Below, piece after piece: positions 31,641-43,425 of a stretch of 64,000 nucleotides of DNA; position 1 is the stretch's first letter, and each line of letters starts with the position of its first letter. The DNA lies in assembly GCA_033725935.1 (NCBI GenBank), contig MU867143.1, positions 19,631 through 83,630 on the forward strand. The letters are read 5' to 3'. The notes beneath the pieces are model-generated. The model ran no database searches. It saw nothing but the letters and a program-made list of their open reading frames with translations, and was not told where the DNA came from. The position numbers and the translations under genes were made by a program. The DNA is from Cladorrhinum sp. PSN259 (Eukaryota; Ascomycota; Sordariomycetes; Sordariales; Podosporaceae).

Positions 31641-32958
31641 AAGGCTATTAAGCGCAAGCCTCCCGGCGTTAACTACAATACCACGATAGAGTCAGGAACT
31701 GGAACTGGAACTAGAAAGACAGCCGAAGACTTCTGTTCCCATTGGAGCCATTAATGTTGTTTGAAGCAACTTCTCTGCACCTCCGAGAGAGGAGATAAAG
31801 GTCAAGGCACTCAAGAAAGTCGGTAAGAAATAGGCATTGAGAATGGTCAAGATACAGAAGATACCTGAGCTATAAGCGCGGGAGCAATGGTTGAGGTTAT
31901 ATTTGGGCAACTGAGGCAATAGCTATGGTGGCGTCTCAGTTTATAAAGTCACTTAGGGGTGCAGGTTAGGGGGCTCATCTTTGTTTACAAGCATCAGGGG
32001 TACAAACAGAAAAGTCTGGTCGGTTTGCTAGACGTCTTACTTTAATTTATTTCTCTATCTTTTTCACATATTATTAAAATATATATATACATATATATAA
32101 AAAATTGGGTGCAAATGACGAAGTGGCAAGGGGCAAGGGCAAAAATGAAGGAATCAGCCACAGCGCAGCGGGAAGACGTCGGGGTTAGGGTACTGGTACT
32201 CGTTCGCCATGCCCATGAATTAATAGCACGAACACTCTGCACTCATTCCAGATGAGTTCCTGCTGCATGCAATTTATTTGCGAATCTTGACTGTCAAGAA
32301 ATAATTGCACATTCGGCCGGCTCTTGCAAAGGTCCGCGCAGGTAATTACTGCTTTGAAGACTAACGATGTAATTTCACCTCCGAGATATGACGGTTCAGC
32401 AATCATCAGAACTTAGGTAGAAATGACAAGGATTATAGGTGATGACAAGGAGAAATTAGGCGTCACCGTAGGTGGCAGATCAGAAGCTAATAGGCAACGA
32501 GGAGCTCTTGCTTGCAACCTGTATAGCAATGACACGATGGTGGCCGGATTCTTGGTCATCACGAGCAGCGTTGGACCAGTAGAATTCCTCCTCCAATCTC
32601 TGCCTGGGTGGCACCACCTAGAGACGGGCAGTCAGGCGCATCATCGGGTTGCTAAAGCTTGAGACCCGATGACTCTTTCAAGAAGCACATCCTAGAAAGT
32701 GGTGATGCCCAAAGGGCGATGGCGAGAAGAATAAAAACAGAGGAGAAGTAGGATGTTTGGCTGAAAGCCAGCAAAGAACTTTCATATTTTTCCTAATCTT
32801 CTTCGAGCAGAGAATCGTGCGCCGCAAATTTGCCGTGTGTCTCTTGATCTCAGTCAAAGCTGAAATCATCAAAATTTTGGGGTGGGACACAGCTGCAGGT
32901 AGCCAATCACCCTGGTCATTCATCATCCCGCCATCCTTCCATTCCATATATTGTCACC
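31640..32958. other. Intergenic region, no gene recognised
   Basis: Mixed AT-rich sequence and short frames with no family resemblance. Ends at a strong TATA box. Confidence 0.4.
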
Positions 32959-32966
32959 TATAAAAG
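32959..32966 (+). promoter_or_regulatory. TATA box that decides a start codon
   Basis: TATAAAAG, a canonical TATA box, lies only 12 bases before the ATG at 32978. Transcription would begin some 25-60 bases downstream of it, after that ATG, which favours the next in-frame ATG at 33146. Confidence 0.5.
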
Positions 32967-33145
32967 CGCTGTGAACCATGGATTGCTTTCGTCTCGGAGG
33001 GTGGTTGCCTTCTTCGGCGAAAGGCGGCCCTTCTTCATGTTATTATCTCAGGCAATCCTCCGCACCGCAACACCGTCATCATCAGCAGTCCTTCGATCGC
33101 ATCCGCCTTCTCTCCTCACACCGCCCTCATTCTGGCGCATCTAAT

Positions 33146-33757
33146 ATGTCGGATAAAACCGATCAGCAGACGGTCGACGTGCGCCACGGCAGCAAGCGCG
33201 TCCAAGTCACCATCTCGAATCGCGGCCTCAAATGGAGGCATCTCCAGGAGTACCTAAAGCTCGAGCTGCACGGCCTCGAAGTCCCTGACGAGAAGGTGGA
33301 AAAGGTCGGTCAACCATCATCATCATTATCATGCAATTTGTAATCGGAGCAATGTGCACTTTGTGGCTTGCTTCGGCGAGTTTGGCCTCCACGCACAGTG
33401 GGTGCGGGATTTCTCAGTCATCACACGAGCCAGACACTGCCGCGTGTGCACGCCGCTGCGGGGTTTACAGTATTGGTGTAACTGACGGGTCACTTCCCAC
33501 AGACACTCAACGAAAAGTACATCCTTACCCTTCCGAGAAGGCTCACAGCGGTGCGTTCAGCCGTTTTCCTTATAATGACGCCGGAGAAGTCGGGAAAGAC
33601 AAGGTGGCTGACTATAGAACAGGACGAGCTCCAAGACATTGACTTTTTGAGGGGAAACGACGAGGATGCCGAGCATTTCCTTCAGGACCTCAAAAACGAG
33701 AAGGAGGGGAAGGAGTTACCACCGATTCCCGAAGATGCGGGATCTTTGAGGTATTGA
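33146..33757 (+). CDS. Small conserved protein of unknown function
   Basis: Two exons (33146-33304 and 33503-33757) joined by a phase-0 intron with donor GTCGGT and acceptor CCACAG give 137 residues. Exon 1 gives MSDKTDQQTVDVRHGSKRVQ and LKWRHLQEYLKLEL; exon 2 gives TLNEKYILTLPRRLTAVR, WLTIEQDELQDIDFL and an acidic tail. It is a charged soluble protein with no signal peptide or membrane segment. An in-frame ATG at 32978 would add 56 residues rich in Ser, Arg and His that could serve as a mitochondrial presequence, but the TATA box argues against its use. I do not recognise the family. Confidence 0.55.
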
Positions 33758-34426
33758 TCATTGGTCCCCATCCATCAAAATGCGACAACGAGAAGGCTAT
33801 AGTTATGGGTCGGCGTTGTTGGCTTCTTTTTTTTCTGGCTTCTCTTTTTTGGATTCATCTCTTTTTTCTTCTTTTGGGTGGGAATTGGATTGAGCAAATT
33901 GTTGCTCTTTATTATGCAACAGAATACATTTTTTTTCACTCTGTTTTGCTCCTCATTCCTTCACTGGAGTGGGGGACCCCCGCAGGAGGTGGGTGGTACG
34001 AGATGCAGCTCTTCGGTCATCCAGCAAGCCATGGCTCATTCTATTGGTCTGCCCTGTCGCTGTCAGCTATCACTCGAGGCGCCAGGAACGCCAAATGCAA
34101 CATTGAAGATCGACATTTGGGGATTTCCAGAGGCTCATGCGTGGCTCAAGCTTGAGCCTTGAGGCAGCGCGCAGAGCAGCAGATGCATGTGGTTGGTGGC
34201 AGTTGCAGCTTCCAAAGGCTGATTCATTTACTCCATTTTCTTCTTTTTCTTCTTTCTCCTCCAACGGACCCGCTTCCGCAGCTCAAAAAAGATCAACTCT
34301 GAGCACCATCTTTTCAACACCACGTGTGTGTCGCCGACATTACTCCCGGGCGCCGTAAGCTTAACCCGTCGTTGGTTTCCTACTTACGTTTTGCAGGTCC
34401 GAGGACTGCCAGTGGCCCCCGAAAAC
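33758..34426. other. Intergenic region, nothing recognised
   Basis: Pyrimidine-rich and contains T runs (33828-33960). Probably terminator of the upstream gene and promoter of the CorA-like gene. Confidence 0.4.
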
Positions 34427-36748
34427 ATGGCATCTTCACAAAAGGAACAGCTAACCGCCGCTGAGCGTCTCTTAGATGCTCTGCGCGCCTGGGAGTCGTA
34501 CCCCATGAACCTTCAGACCATACAGCACATGGGCAGGCCGAGGTTTCTCAGAGACGTCAAAAAACATTTCGGCAGGACGAAACAGAACGTTCTCCTGATT
34601 ATGCCCAAGTCCACCAATGTGGCACGGAAGAATGCTGTGGAGCGAAACATCAAGAACGTGTGGTTCGACTTGACCTCGGACGAACAACAAAAACATAACG
34701 ACGTCTTTCCTGAACCAAAAGGGGAATCACTGAACAGCAGTCGGTCGTTCGACGACTATCTTGGAGTTTCCAAGGGCTTCAGGGGAATGTCTGATCCCAC
34801 TTTCAGATTTATGTATGTCCCTGCATACTCATTGGTGTCGCGCATTATTTTATGTTGTTCTCAGTACCAAGTCTGATCAATATGGTGTGAAGAATTCTAA
34901 AATCGTCCGCCCCTGACGGTCCGAGGTTGTGGATCACCGACGAGCTCCTGCTCAAGATCGCCACGTACCACCAAGTATCACCCTACTTCCTCTGTTTCAT
35001 CTCTCACATCCGCCAAGAAGGTCAGCTCTCAGATCTGAGCGACATTCCCTTCAGCGGCTTCCGGCGCGTTACGTCCTTTTCTCATTCGCTTGCTTCGTCG
35101 GTTGCTTCTGCTACTACGCAGCCCCTTGGCCGCAGTGAGCATCATTACCAGTTAATCTTTGAGCTGAGGACCGTGTTCAAGAACAACAATGACGACGACG
35201 AGGCCGCAACGCAGCCCTCGGTGAATGGAAAGGAAGGCGTCAACATATGGCCCATTACGCAGTCTGTTGTGTATCACCGCTTCGATGTGTCTACGGGAAA
35301 GTCAGTTTGGATCCTGACGGCGGGCAAGGAGGACGAGGCCAATCCCTTCTACAATGCTCAAGAAATCAAGGAATCCCTGTCCGGTCTACACCACCCTGTC
35401 ACCCCAAACACGATCGATGGGTGCTTTGCGTCCAACCTTTCGGCGATGGTGTGGCTCGGCGACTGGTCTCTGAGCGAATTTGACGCCTACATTACAATGC
35501 TGGACGAGCAGATGCAATTGTTGGCTCTGTCATATATCAACAAGACGAAAGACGGCGCAGCAGTCTCCGAGGCGTCGCTGAAGAAGCTTAACAAATGCAT
35601 GGAGACTCTCCAGCAGTGCATCATAGCGCTGGAGTCGAATCTGAGGGTATACAAGGGGTTGATCAAGTTCTACGGCGACGAGCTGCTCAAAGACGGCGAG
35701 CTCCTTGATCTCGATCTGCCCTGGCTTGCTGACGGCCAGCCGCGTGCTCGGATAAAGAAGCACACCCAAGCATTTCGCACCGAGATGCAATCGGTATGCG
35801 ACTCGATCAGGGAAATGATCCGCCGGGCCGGGGCAGTGAGGGAGCTTGGCAAAAGGCGAGAAGATACGGTCAGCCCCCCACCTAGCTAATCACCCGTTCT
35901 GTACCTCGCTTTCTAAATCATGTTAACATATGTTTATGATGCCCTAGACATTCCGGCTGCTCCAGAACAGAGACACAACAGCTATGAAGAGCCTGACCGA
36001 GACAAGTCTCCAACAAACCAACATCACCACCATTCTGTCCACCATTACGATAGTTCTCCTTCCCATGTCCGTCGTCTCAAGCATCTTCTCGACCGACATT
36101 GTCAGGTTCGGCCCAGGGAAAGATAGCGGCGGTGACAGCGGCGTCCCTGGCCACTACGATGGCGGCTTCGCCGGCAAGTGGAGCGGGCCGGCAGTGCTCT
36201 GGTGGGCTCTCACATCGATTCTAGCGACCGCTGTTGTCGGACTCATCGCAAAGACTTTCCTGCGCAGATCTGCACCCTCAACCAGGTTGGGATTCGACGT
36301 CAACGTGGCCGCCGAAGCCTCAAGCTCCCTACACTATGCAAATACGGACAGAAACGACGCACAGTCTCTCCGGGAGCGGGGGGATGGCTCGGAGAATATC
36401 TCATCCCGGTTCATGACGTCGAAAAGAGCAAAACTTGAGCGGGTGTATTATGATGTGATCGACCAGTCTCGCGCAAAGGTCCAGTGGGTGAAAGGGAACG
36501 CGGTCAAGGCGTGGTGGAGTCTTGGTGAGAGTTTTCGACTGCAAAATAATAACAACAATGGGGCCCCCGTAGTAGACCTCGAGGGGGGCGGCACGCCCTG
36601 CGAGGAGTGGGTGGGTGAGGGACAAGGGTCGAAAGTTTCGACGGTACAGAGCGTGTTGCCTTCTACTACTGTAGGGACTGAGGCGGCTAGTGAAGAAAAG
36701 AAAAAGGGTCCGGCGGTTAAAATTGGAGTCCTGGAGGGAACAAGGTGA
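34427..36748 (+). CDS. CorA-like transporter-domain protein
   Basis: Three exons (34427-34812, 34893-35868, 35948-36748) with clean GTATGT and GTCAGC donors give 720 residues. A long soluble N-terminal region carries motifs of the fungal CorA-like family (LWITDELLLKIATYHQVSP, FLCFISHI, YHRFDVSTGKSVWILT, AMVWLGDWSLSEFDAYI). A coiled region precedes exon 3 (LLQNRDTTAMKSLTETSLQQ), followed by two membrane helices near residues 481-503 (TILSTITIVLLPMSVVSS) and 536-556 (AVLWWALTSILATAVVGLIA). Two C-terminal helices are the CorA layout. The canonical GMN pore motif is not seen, as in most of these fungal relatives, so magnesium transport is uncertain. The C-terminal 150 residues are poorly ordered. 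Confidence 0.8.
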
Positions 36749-37235
36749 TTTTTAGGTACGATCGGAGATGTTAAGATGGAACTTGAACTTGAAGCTATTC
36801 TAAATTAACTGCAACCTGAGGACACACTCCCTATTGAGTATCATCGAACTGCAATATCATTCCTAGCCAAACTGTGCTAGAACGACAGGCTTATCTGAGT
36901 TTAATCAGACCTGGATATCCATATACAGTATATGTGTAGCCTTAAAGGTCACCTTTAAAGAGACTTTAATCGATGTTTTCATTAATTAACGGGCTATTCG
37001 TTTAGCACCAGCAATTTTATCGTGTCTCGTTACTTTCTTAGCCATGATACGCACTATTATCCAAGACTCCTTCCACTTTAACTACAATATAATGCTGGAT
37101 TTCTGGCTTCCGAGGGCGTATAAAATATAGATGTGGAAATTCGGCAGAAAAACCACCCATGGCTCAACCCCCTGCAAAAATAGTGCACTAGGACAACAAA
37201 GGGTGGTGGAGGTATACACTGTATTGAAGCCCGAG
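36749..37235. other. Intergenic between convergent genes
   Basis: AT-rich, no gene; serves as 3' flank of both the CorA-like and the metallopeptidase gene. Confidence 0.45.
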
Positions 37236-38954
37236 CTAAGAATATTCGACCCATTCCCAATTCTCGACCTTGGCATAACTTCTAGGCCAATACCGGATGG
37301 CAACATCTGAGCCATTGCGCTGCACAACAACCTCCATTTGGTTGTCCAGAGAGTCGCCAGCCCCCCACAGAGCCCAAGATCGGACAATTTTGTCACCTTC
37401 CCTCAATCCAGCCTGCTCAGCTCTCGACCCCGTCTTCAGCCCCTGGACCCGAGACCCGAGATATCGCGAATCAAAACCTAGATCCAACTTCTCGGCATCC
37501 TGTCGCACCATCTTCAAGCCAAACTTGGCAAATGCATCACTCGACGGCACAATCAAGCTCCCGTTCGTCATGGACGCAAAACTCGCTTGCGCCGTCTCAT
37601 TACCCACGATGCCCGCCAATAACTCGATAAACTCTTCCGTCTGGCACTTCTCTCGCGCCAGGAACCGGCGGTACAATTCAAGCACAATATCGTCCAGCGA
37701 CTTTTCGCCTCTAGTCGCGCGATGGATAATCCCCTGCACCGTTGCCAGATAAATAAACCCGCGCGTATACGGCGTCTTAACAACCTCAACCCCGGTCCAG
37801 TAGTTATCCACCACCTCCTGCCAGGTCATTTCCACCGTGCCGCCCGTGTAGTACGCCTGGGCATAGTTATTCAACCACTTGATAAAGTCGGCCCTACTTG
37901 AGCTCCCCGCGTAGAAGGGCGCCATGACGGCATAATACTGCGCCACGCCCTCGCGATACCACAAGTCAAACTGCCGGCCGGGCGGGTACGGGAGCGCGTA
38001 CGCGTGGATGGTCTCGTGCGCCACGAGGTTGGTAAGCGCCGACTCGGATTGCTCGGCCTCGGTGCCGGCCGCGTACTCGATTAGGAAGGACTGGAAGCCG
38101 CTGGCGCCGCCGTACCCCGTCCACACGCGCCGCCAAAACACGCGAAAGGGCGACGTGGTGTCGTTGAAGAAGGACGACATGGCGAGGAAGGCGTCGCGCA
38201 TTGTGGCTGAGACGCGTTCGGCCGCGTAGGGCAGGGTGCCATGCCAGTAGAGGGCGAAGTCTCGGGTGGTGTTAATGCCCGGCGGGTCCCAGGGAGGCCA
38301 CCGCTGGAGTAGTGGACCGATGGTGAAGTAGGCCTTTTCGAGAACTCTGCTCGGTGCGCCGACGACTGACGCTTCCTTGTCTTCCCCGAGAGAAGAGGCG
38401 AAACGTATGCTATTAGGCGTCGACCTGCCGTCCATGTCCCAACCGACAGTTACGTTCCAGTCATCTTCGTCGGGCGGATAGGGGATAAATCCTGTGCCCA
38501 TGCTGACGAGACCGCCCTGGTCGTCGCGCAGATCGACGCGTGGCCCTGAAGTAGTTTTGGCGCTCGTCACTCGCGGCCGCGCCACGCACCGAATGATAAT
38601 GTCGCCGACTGGATCGCGGCTGGTGCTGTTGATTACCCACGTCCGCACCGAATCAGTAGCGTTCGAGTCGGTGTGCACCAGCTGAAGCGGGCCGAGATCG
38701 TCGGCTGCCGCCAGCGCGTCGTCATCATAACCGGTCGTTGGCGTCGGACCATGGTTGAGATCGAGCGCGACGATTGGCTGGTTAGCACGCAGTCTTGAAT
38801 CCCTGATCCGAAGCGTAACGTTGATGGCCGTCACCTTTCCGTGCGGATCCTCAATAATGGGGAGCAAGGAAACACTGAGGCTTGGCAGGTCGTTGGACGC
38901 GGCGGGCTTAAGGAGGACAAGAATCCCGCAACAGACTGCAAATATCTGCTTCAT
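37236..38954 (-). CDS. Secreted M61-like metallopeptidase with C-terminal PDZ domain
   Basis: Single exon of 572 residues. The ATG at 38954 gives the signal peptide MKQIFAVCCGILVLLKPAAS. The zinc site is HETIH (complement of 38004-38018, near residue 313) within LTNLVAHETIHAYALP, and the third ligand lies about 20 residues on in DLWYREGVAQYY, as in glycyl-aminopeptidase family M61. A C-terminal PDZ-like segment follows (LGSRVQGLKTGSRAEQAG, LREGDKIVRSW). Many N-glycosylation sites (NATD, NSTS, NDTT, NGS) agree with secretion. It would release small amino acids from peptides outside the cell. A longer frame upstream begins with TTG, so 38954 is the proper start. Confidence 0.85.
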   Translation of the reverse strand: MKQIFAVCCGILVLLKPAASNDLPSLSVSLLPIIEDPHGKVTAINVTLRIRDSRLRANQPIVALDLNHGPTPTTGYDDDALAAADDLGPLQLVHTDSNATDSVRTWVINSTSRDPVGDIIIRCVARPRVTSAKTTSGPRVDLRDDQGGLVSMGTGFIPYPPDEDDWNVTVGWDMDGRSTPNSIRFASSLGEDKEASVVGAPSRVLEKAYFTIGPLLQRWPPWDPPGINTTRDFALYWHGTLPYAAERVSATMRDAFLAMSSFFNDTTSPFRVFWRRVWTGYGGASGFQSFLIEYAAGTEAEQSESALTNLVAHETIHAYALPYPPGRQFDLWYREGVAQYYAVMAPFYAGSSSRADFIKWLNNYAQAYYTGGTVEMTWQEVVDNYWTGVEVVKTPYTRGFIYLATVQGIIHRATRGEKSLDDIVLELYRRFLAREKCQTEEFIELLAGIVGNETAQASFASMTNGSLIVPSSDAFAKFGLKMVRQDAEKLDLGFDSRYLGSRVQGLKTGSRAEQAGLREGDKIVRSWALWGAGDSLDNQMEVVVQRNGSDVAIRYWPRSYAKVENWEWVEYS

Positions 38955-40040
38955 CTTGCTCTGACTTGCGGAAATAGAACTATTACCCGTGTACTTGAGT
39001 GCCACTCCACTCAAGTAGGCAAATTTGTAGGAGCTTGTGTTTCTTTAGCTATCCCTCATAGCAACAACTTTCTGGGCAACATCTTCGGGCCCAGCCCGTC
39101 GCTTATCAACCAGACCCGGAAAGGCTAAATCCTGCCAAGATTATCCCAAGAGACGGGAAGGAGAATAGGGTTTCTATTCCCTTAGACCAATTAGTCTCGT
39201 CTCAGTTTCGATGTTACCATCGGTTAGTGTTCCAAGGTTCCCTCATTCTAGGAGAGTTCTGCTCGCTACCTAGCAATCAGTGAGCAGGCACGGCATCTTC
39301 ACGGCCCAGTATCGTTTGGCGACATATAATTGGTCTAGTTGATAATGGTTGTGTTACATCCGTATATCTCCTTCCTAATGACATTCCTAATATTTGAACC
39401 CTCCAATACTACCCCGGTTCTCGTGGCACAATTTGGACAAGTCCGCACAGTCATCTACCAGATCAACTTGTAGACAGAGAACCGCGAGACTTAGTGGTTT
39501 CGGACCAGTATTGTCCCCCAGACATAACATCCGGCGCTCCTTAATTCATGATCAGGACCGGGAGGTCATGACTACGCGGTACAAAGTTCGGGCTGTGAGC
39601 GACAGTTGGGTGGACCTTTGGGATATCCGCGATATACGGGCTTGTCACTTTACCGAGGCGGGCTACATCCTGGTGGAGCGATTGATCGGGAACGATCCTA
39701 TTTTAGAGCGTCGACCGCAATCGCGTATACCTCATCGGCATGTTAGCGACTCGCCGCAGTTACGCCGGCAGCGGTGACCGCGGTGATGACAGCGTGACGG
39801 ACTTCAAGCCGCTGGGCGAGCAAAATGTGAGGGGCGTAACTAACAACGGAAGATGCAAGACCATGGTAAAGTTGGGCATGAAGCCAGCGAAACAGCGCAA
39901 TAGCCCGGGCGATCCCTACTACAAGCAGGACCTTTTTATCCACCCGACGGGGACTTGGAACGGTCCAACTAAGTAATGAGAGAACGACATTCATCGAAAG
40001 CATAATGACTAGGAGAAGGTCAACTTTGAGCCTCCTGTGA
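38955..40040. other. Intergenic region, no firm gene
   Basis: Some plus-strand frames (for example 39543-39777 and 39740-39976) look partly protein-like (DVSD, PYYKQDLFIHPTGTWNGP) but match nothing I know. They may belong to the same decayed gene as the next entry. Confidence 0.3.
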
Positions 40041-40077
40041 AACATGACTATCAGAAAGTCAGCGAGACATGGCTGCG

Positions 40078-40380
40078 GAAGTAAATGGCCGCTCCGCAAA
40101 AGACTATCAACGAGATACCGAAAACAATCTCAAGCCCACCAAAGACAAAAGTCATCTACTGGCTCAACAGAACCCAGTCGCCGAGAAGCCGTGCATCCGG
40201 GGCAGAGTGCTAGCGCAAATCGTCTGGGACCTGGACGTCAGCTCGTAAGGCAATGAGCACAAAGTGCAAGTATCCAACGACAACTTCCATCACGTCAGCG
40301 GCAGCAAGTACGAGTATGGCGGCAAGTGACGGAGCTAGTGGCTCGACGTAACCAAGAGCGACAAGCCTACGCCGCTGCAC
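40078..40380 (+). pseudogene. Decayed coding relic of unknown family
   Basis: One plus-strand frame reads EVNGRSAKDYQRDTENNL, QIVWDLDVSS, HKVQVSNDNFHHVSGSKY and WLDVTKSDKP, with TAA, TGA and TAG stops in frame (after DVSS, after YEYGGK and after RS). Balanced amino-acid use argues for a real former gene. No family assigned. Confidence 0.35.
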
Positions 40381-41783
40381 TGTGGTCGAGGCACTACTGC
40401 ACTCGACGTCCAACACAATTGCTAGGGTAACGACGGATGGGATAGGTGGAGAAGGGGACCGGGGCCTCTGCAAAGCGTCACGCAGGCTAATCGAGAGAGC
40501 AACAGCCACTGGGCGCCGCACCACAAAGCGTCGCAGACGGTGTACTTGGACCGCCGGTTATCGTCGACGGCTATGGGTGCGCCGTTGACGACGAGACTGT
40601 CGTACTTGAGTTTCTGCTAGCAGTACGACAATGCCATGTAAGAGGGCTTCTCTGGCAAGTCGAGCGCGTGGGTAATGTCGCATTCGAGCCGCTGCCCAGG
40701 AAAGTCAGCAGACGGAAATTGGTCCTTCAGAGGGCAGTTTGTTGTATCTGTACGGTTCGACGCTGAGGTTGCCGGGCGGCTTAATCTTGATCTTGGTTTC
40801 TGTTTCGTCGAGGACAGCGAACGGTCTGGCCATGGTGTTTCAGTTCGACTCTGGTAGAAGTTGTAAGGGTTTAAAGTGGGATGGAGTCGAATACGGCCAA
40901 GGCATGAGATTTGAAGTTCTCCTGTCGGTTGAGTGCACCCTTTGCAGGCTGAAACCGTCCAATGGTGAGAGGACTGAACCCCACTGTCCAGTAGGTACCT
41001 ACCTACCAGGTATATGCGTGCTATGTCCGACCATCTGGTAAGCCGGCCTGCTACCTGTCCAGTCGCCTAACCTACAACCTTGATCACCCAAGTCCGAACG
41101 CATCGAAATCCCTAGCCACCACCTCAATAACTTCCGGACCTCAGCTCCGGCGAAGCCTCCACTGTACAGCGAAGTAGATAACTAATGAGGCTTCGGGAAG
41201 ATATCCGGAGGCATTCCGGCACAACTCGGAACGCTAAGACGTTCTTAGCTTCTAACGTGCGTTAGCTCCCGTCGCCACATCTGTAGGGGGTGGCGCCGAT
41301 CGGCCGACTCGAGCCGTCCGGTGTGGCCGATAGCAGGGAAGAATGCTTGTCCCCCGCATCCCCCAGGTTTACGGTGGCCTGGAAGAACGCTTTTCCCCCG
41401 CATCCCCAGATTTACAATGGACACCGCGCCCCCGCCGATTTGCGCGAGCAATATGAGGAGTAGTGTTCTGAAGTCGGCCCTTCGCCGGCGTGCTTGTTTG
41501 CCCATTTCAGGCGCTATTCTAAGTTAGATTAAACGCATACCTTGCGGGGGGGGCCTGGTTTGCCCGTGATTGGTGACAACTTTGCATATGTTCCGTCATA
41601 GACATAGTCGAGTCCCATCTGAAGGACTTTCACATCGTGCGTACTGGCTTCTGGCCCAGACTCGTTCTTCAACCTTGAAGTCGGCTCGCTTCGGGTTACC
41701 AGGTTTTCTGGTGCCGCGTTAACGATTTCCTGTTAAGATCACTAGCACAAGAAAACCTGTACACCGCGTGCAGCCTCATATAT
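40381..41783. other. Intergenic region, no gene recognised
   Basis: The part around 41320-41410 contains two related copies of a CTTGTCCCCCGCATCCCC / CTTTTCCCCCGCATCCCC segment about 50 bases apart. Otherwise nothing seen. Confidence 0.35.
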
Positions 41784-41790
41784 TATAAAG
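41784..41790 (+). promoter_or_regulatory. Candidate TATA box of the sugar permease gene
   Basis: TATAAAG about 235 bases upstream of the permease ATG. Confidence 0.4.
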
Positions 41791-42021
41791 CGGCTGTGCT
41801 TCTCCGCCAGCATTATGTCGATAGTTCAACCTCACCATCATCACCATCACTCATCTAATCTCGATTCGAAACCTGAGCGTAGCTAGGCGACTCTCGCTCA
41901 AGTAATCGCGAGCAGCATTCGGATTCGTCGCCCAAGTCCGGCTCCACCTACAACCTCAGTGGATCTGAAGGTTGTTGTATCGTCTTCTCGATTCCACCTC
42001 GCTCCATCTCCCAAAAAGAAA

Positions 42022-43425
42022 ATGGCAGGTGGTATGCCAATTCAGACGGGTCAGATCGCTGGCAGTTATCTGACCGGCCGGGCCCTGATTTTCCCCCTAT
42101 CACTGGTCGTCTGTCTGTTCTTCCTGTGGGGTTTCAGCTATGGCCTTCTCGACGTTCTAAACAAGCACTTCCAAACCGTGTTGGACATCACCAAACTCGA
42201 GTCGACGGGACTTCAGGTCATGTACTTCGGAGGCGGTTACCTGTTATTTTCGCCCGTCGCCGCCGAAGCGCTCAAGCGGCGCGGCTACAAATTCACCATC
42301 CTGATGGGCTTGTGCTTCTACTCGTTGGGCGCTATCCTATTCTGGCCGACTGCGCACTTCACCACATACGAGAATCGCAGGGCGGCATTCGGCGGCTTCT
42401 GCGTCTGCACTCTAGTCATCGCCTGCGGTCTGGCAACGCTCGAAACCGCCGCTAACAGCTATGCCGTCGTCATCGGCAATCCGGCCTCGGCCTCGGCCCG
42501 TCTTCAGTTCTGCCAGAGCTGGAACGGCGTTGCATCTTTTATCGGACCGTTGATCGCCGCCAAGTTCTTCTTCTCTGGCGAGAACGCGAACAGTCTGACC
42601 AATGTGCAATACGTCTATCTCGCTGTGGCCTGCGCCGGCGCTGCCGTAGCGGTGCTTTTCCTGGTAGTCAAGATGCCCGAAGTCAGCGATGAGGACCTCG
42701 AGGATACCGCTACGGCAGCCGACAGCCTGGCTACCGACGAGTTCAGCCGCGGCGCCGGCGCAGGCCCTCTGTACAAGCAGTACAACATGATCTTCGCCTT
42801 CATCGCCCAGTTCTGCTACGTGGGTGCTCAGGTTACCATCGCTGCTTTCTTCATCAACTACGCGACCGAGAACGCCAGCTTCAGCTCGACCCAGGCGTCG
42901 AACTTCCTGTCGTACGCCCTCATGGCCTTCACCGTGGGTCGCTTCATCGCCACGGCTCTGGCCACCATCTTCCAGTCAGACTTCCTGCTCATCATCTACG
43001 CGGTACTAGCCATGGGACTTAATGCCTACCTCTGCGTCGGCCACGGCACCTCGGCCGTGGCAGTGCTGATCACCATATTCTTCTTCGAGGCTCCCATGTA
43101 CCCCGCCATCTTCGCTATGGGGACGGCCAACCTGGGCCGCCACACGCGCCGCGGCGCCGGTATCCTGGTTATGGGCGTGAGCGGCGGCGCCGTCTTCCCG
43201 CCGATCCAGGGCGCCATCGCGGATGCGGCCGGGATCCGCATCTCATACATCGTGCCGCTGTGCGGATTTGTCTACGTCCTTGGCTACGTCACCGCACACT
43301 GGCTGCGCACCGGCCGCCACGTCCTTTGCATCAAAGAGGTTATCGTTGTGGTGGCCGATACCCCGCTGAAGGCCGAGGACCAGAGCGTGGAGCAGTTGGA
43401 GGTTATTAGCCCGCAGAAAGACTAG
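42022..43425 (+). CDS. FucP-type major facilitator sugar permease
   Basis: Single exon of 467 residues starting MAGGMPIQTGQIAG. Twelve hydrophobic segments are visible. The first contains FFLWGFSYGLLDVLNKHFQ, the typical start of the FucP/GluP branch (L-fucose, glucose or galactose:proton symport). Further family features are MYFGGGYLL, CGLATLETAANSYAVVIGNP, FCQSWNGVASFIGP and FFFEAPMYPAIFAMGTANLG with RHTRRGAG. A hydrophilic loop at about residues 220-250 separates the two halves. It belongs in the plasma membrane. Substrate cannot be read from the sequence. A longer frame begins with GTG at 41959, not a normal start in fungi. Confidence 0.9.
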   Translation: MAGGMPIQTGQIAGSYLTGRALIFPLSLVVCLFFLWGFSYGLLDVLNKHFQTVLDITKLESTGLQVMYFGGGYLLFSPVAAEALKRRGYKFTILMGLCFYSLGAILFWPTAHFTTYENRRAAFGGFCVCTLVIACGLATLETAANSYAVVIGNPASASARLQFCQSWNGVASFIGPLIAAKFFFSGENANSLTNVQYVYLAVACAGAAVAVLFLVVKMPEVSDEDLEDTATAADSLATDEFSRGAGAGPLYKQYNMIFAFIAQFCYVGAQVTIAAFFINYATENASFSSTQASNFLSYALMAFTVGRFIATALATIFQSDFLLIIYAVLAMGLNAYLCVGHGTSAVAVLITIFFFEAPMYPAIFAMGTANLGRHTRRGAGILVMGVSGGAVFPPIQGAIADAAGIRISYIVPLCGFVYVLGYVTAHWLRTGRHVLCIKEVIVVVADTPLKAEDQSVEQLEVISPQKD

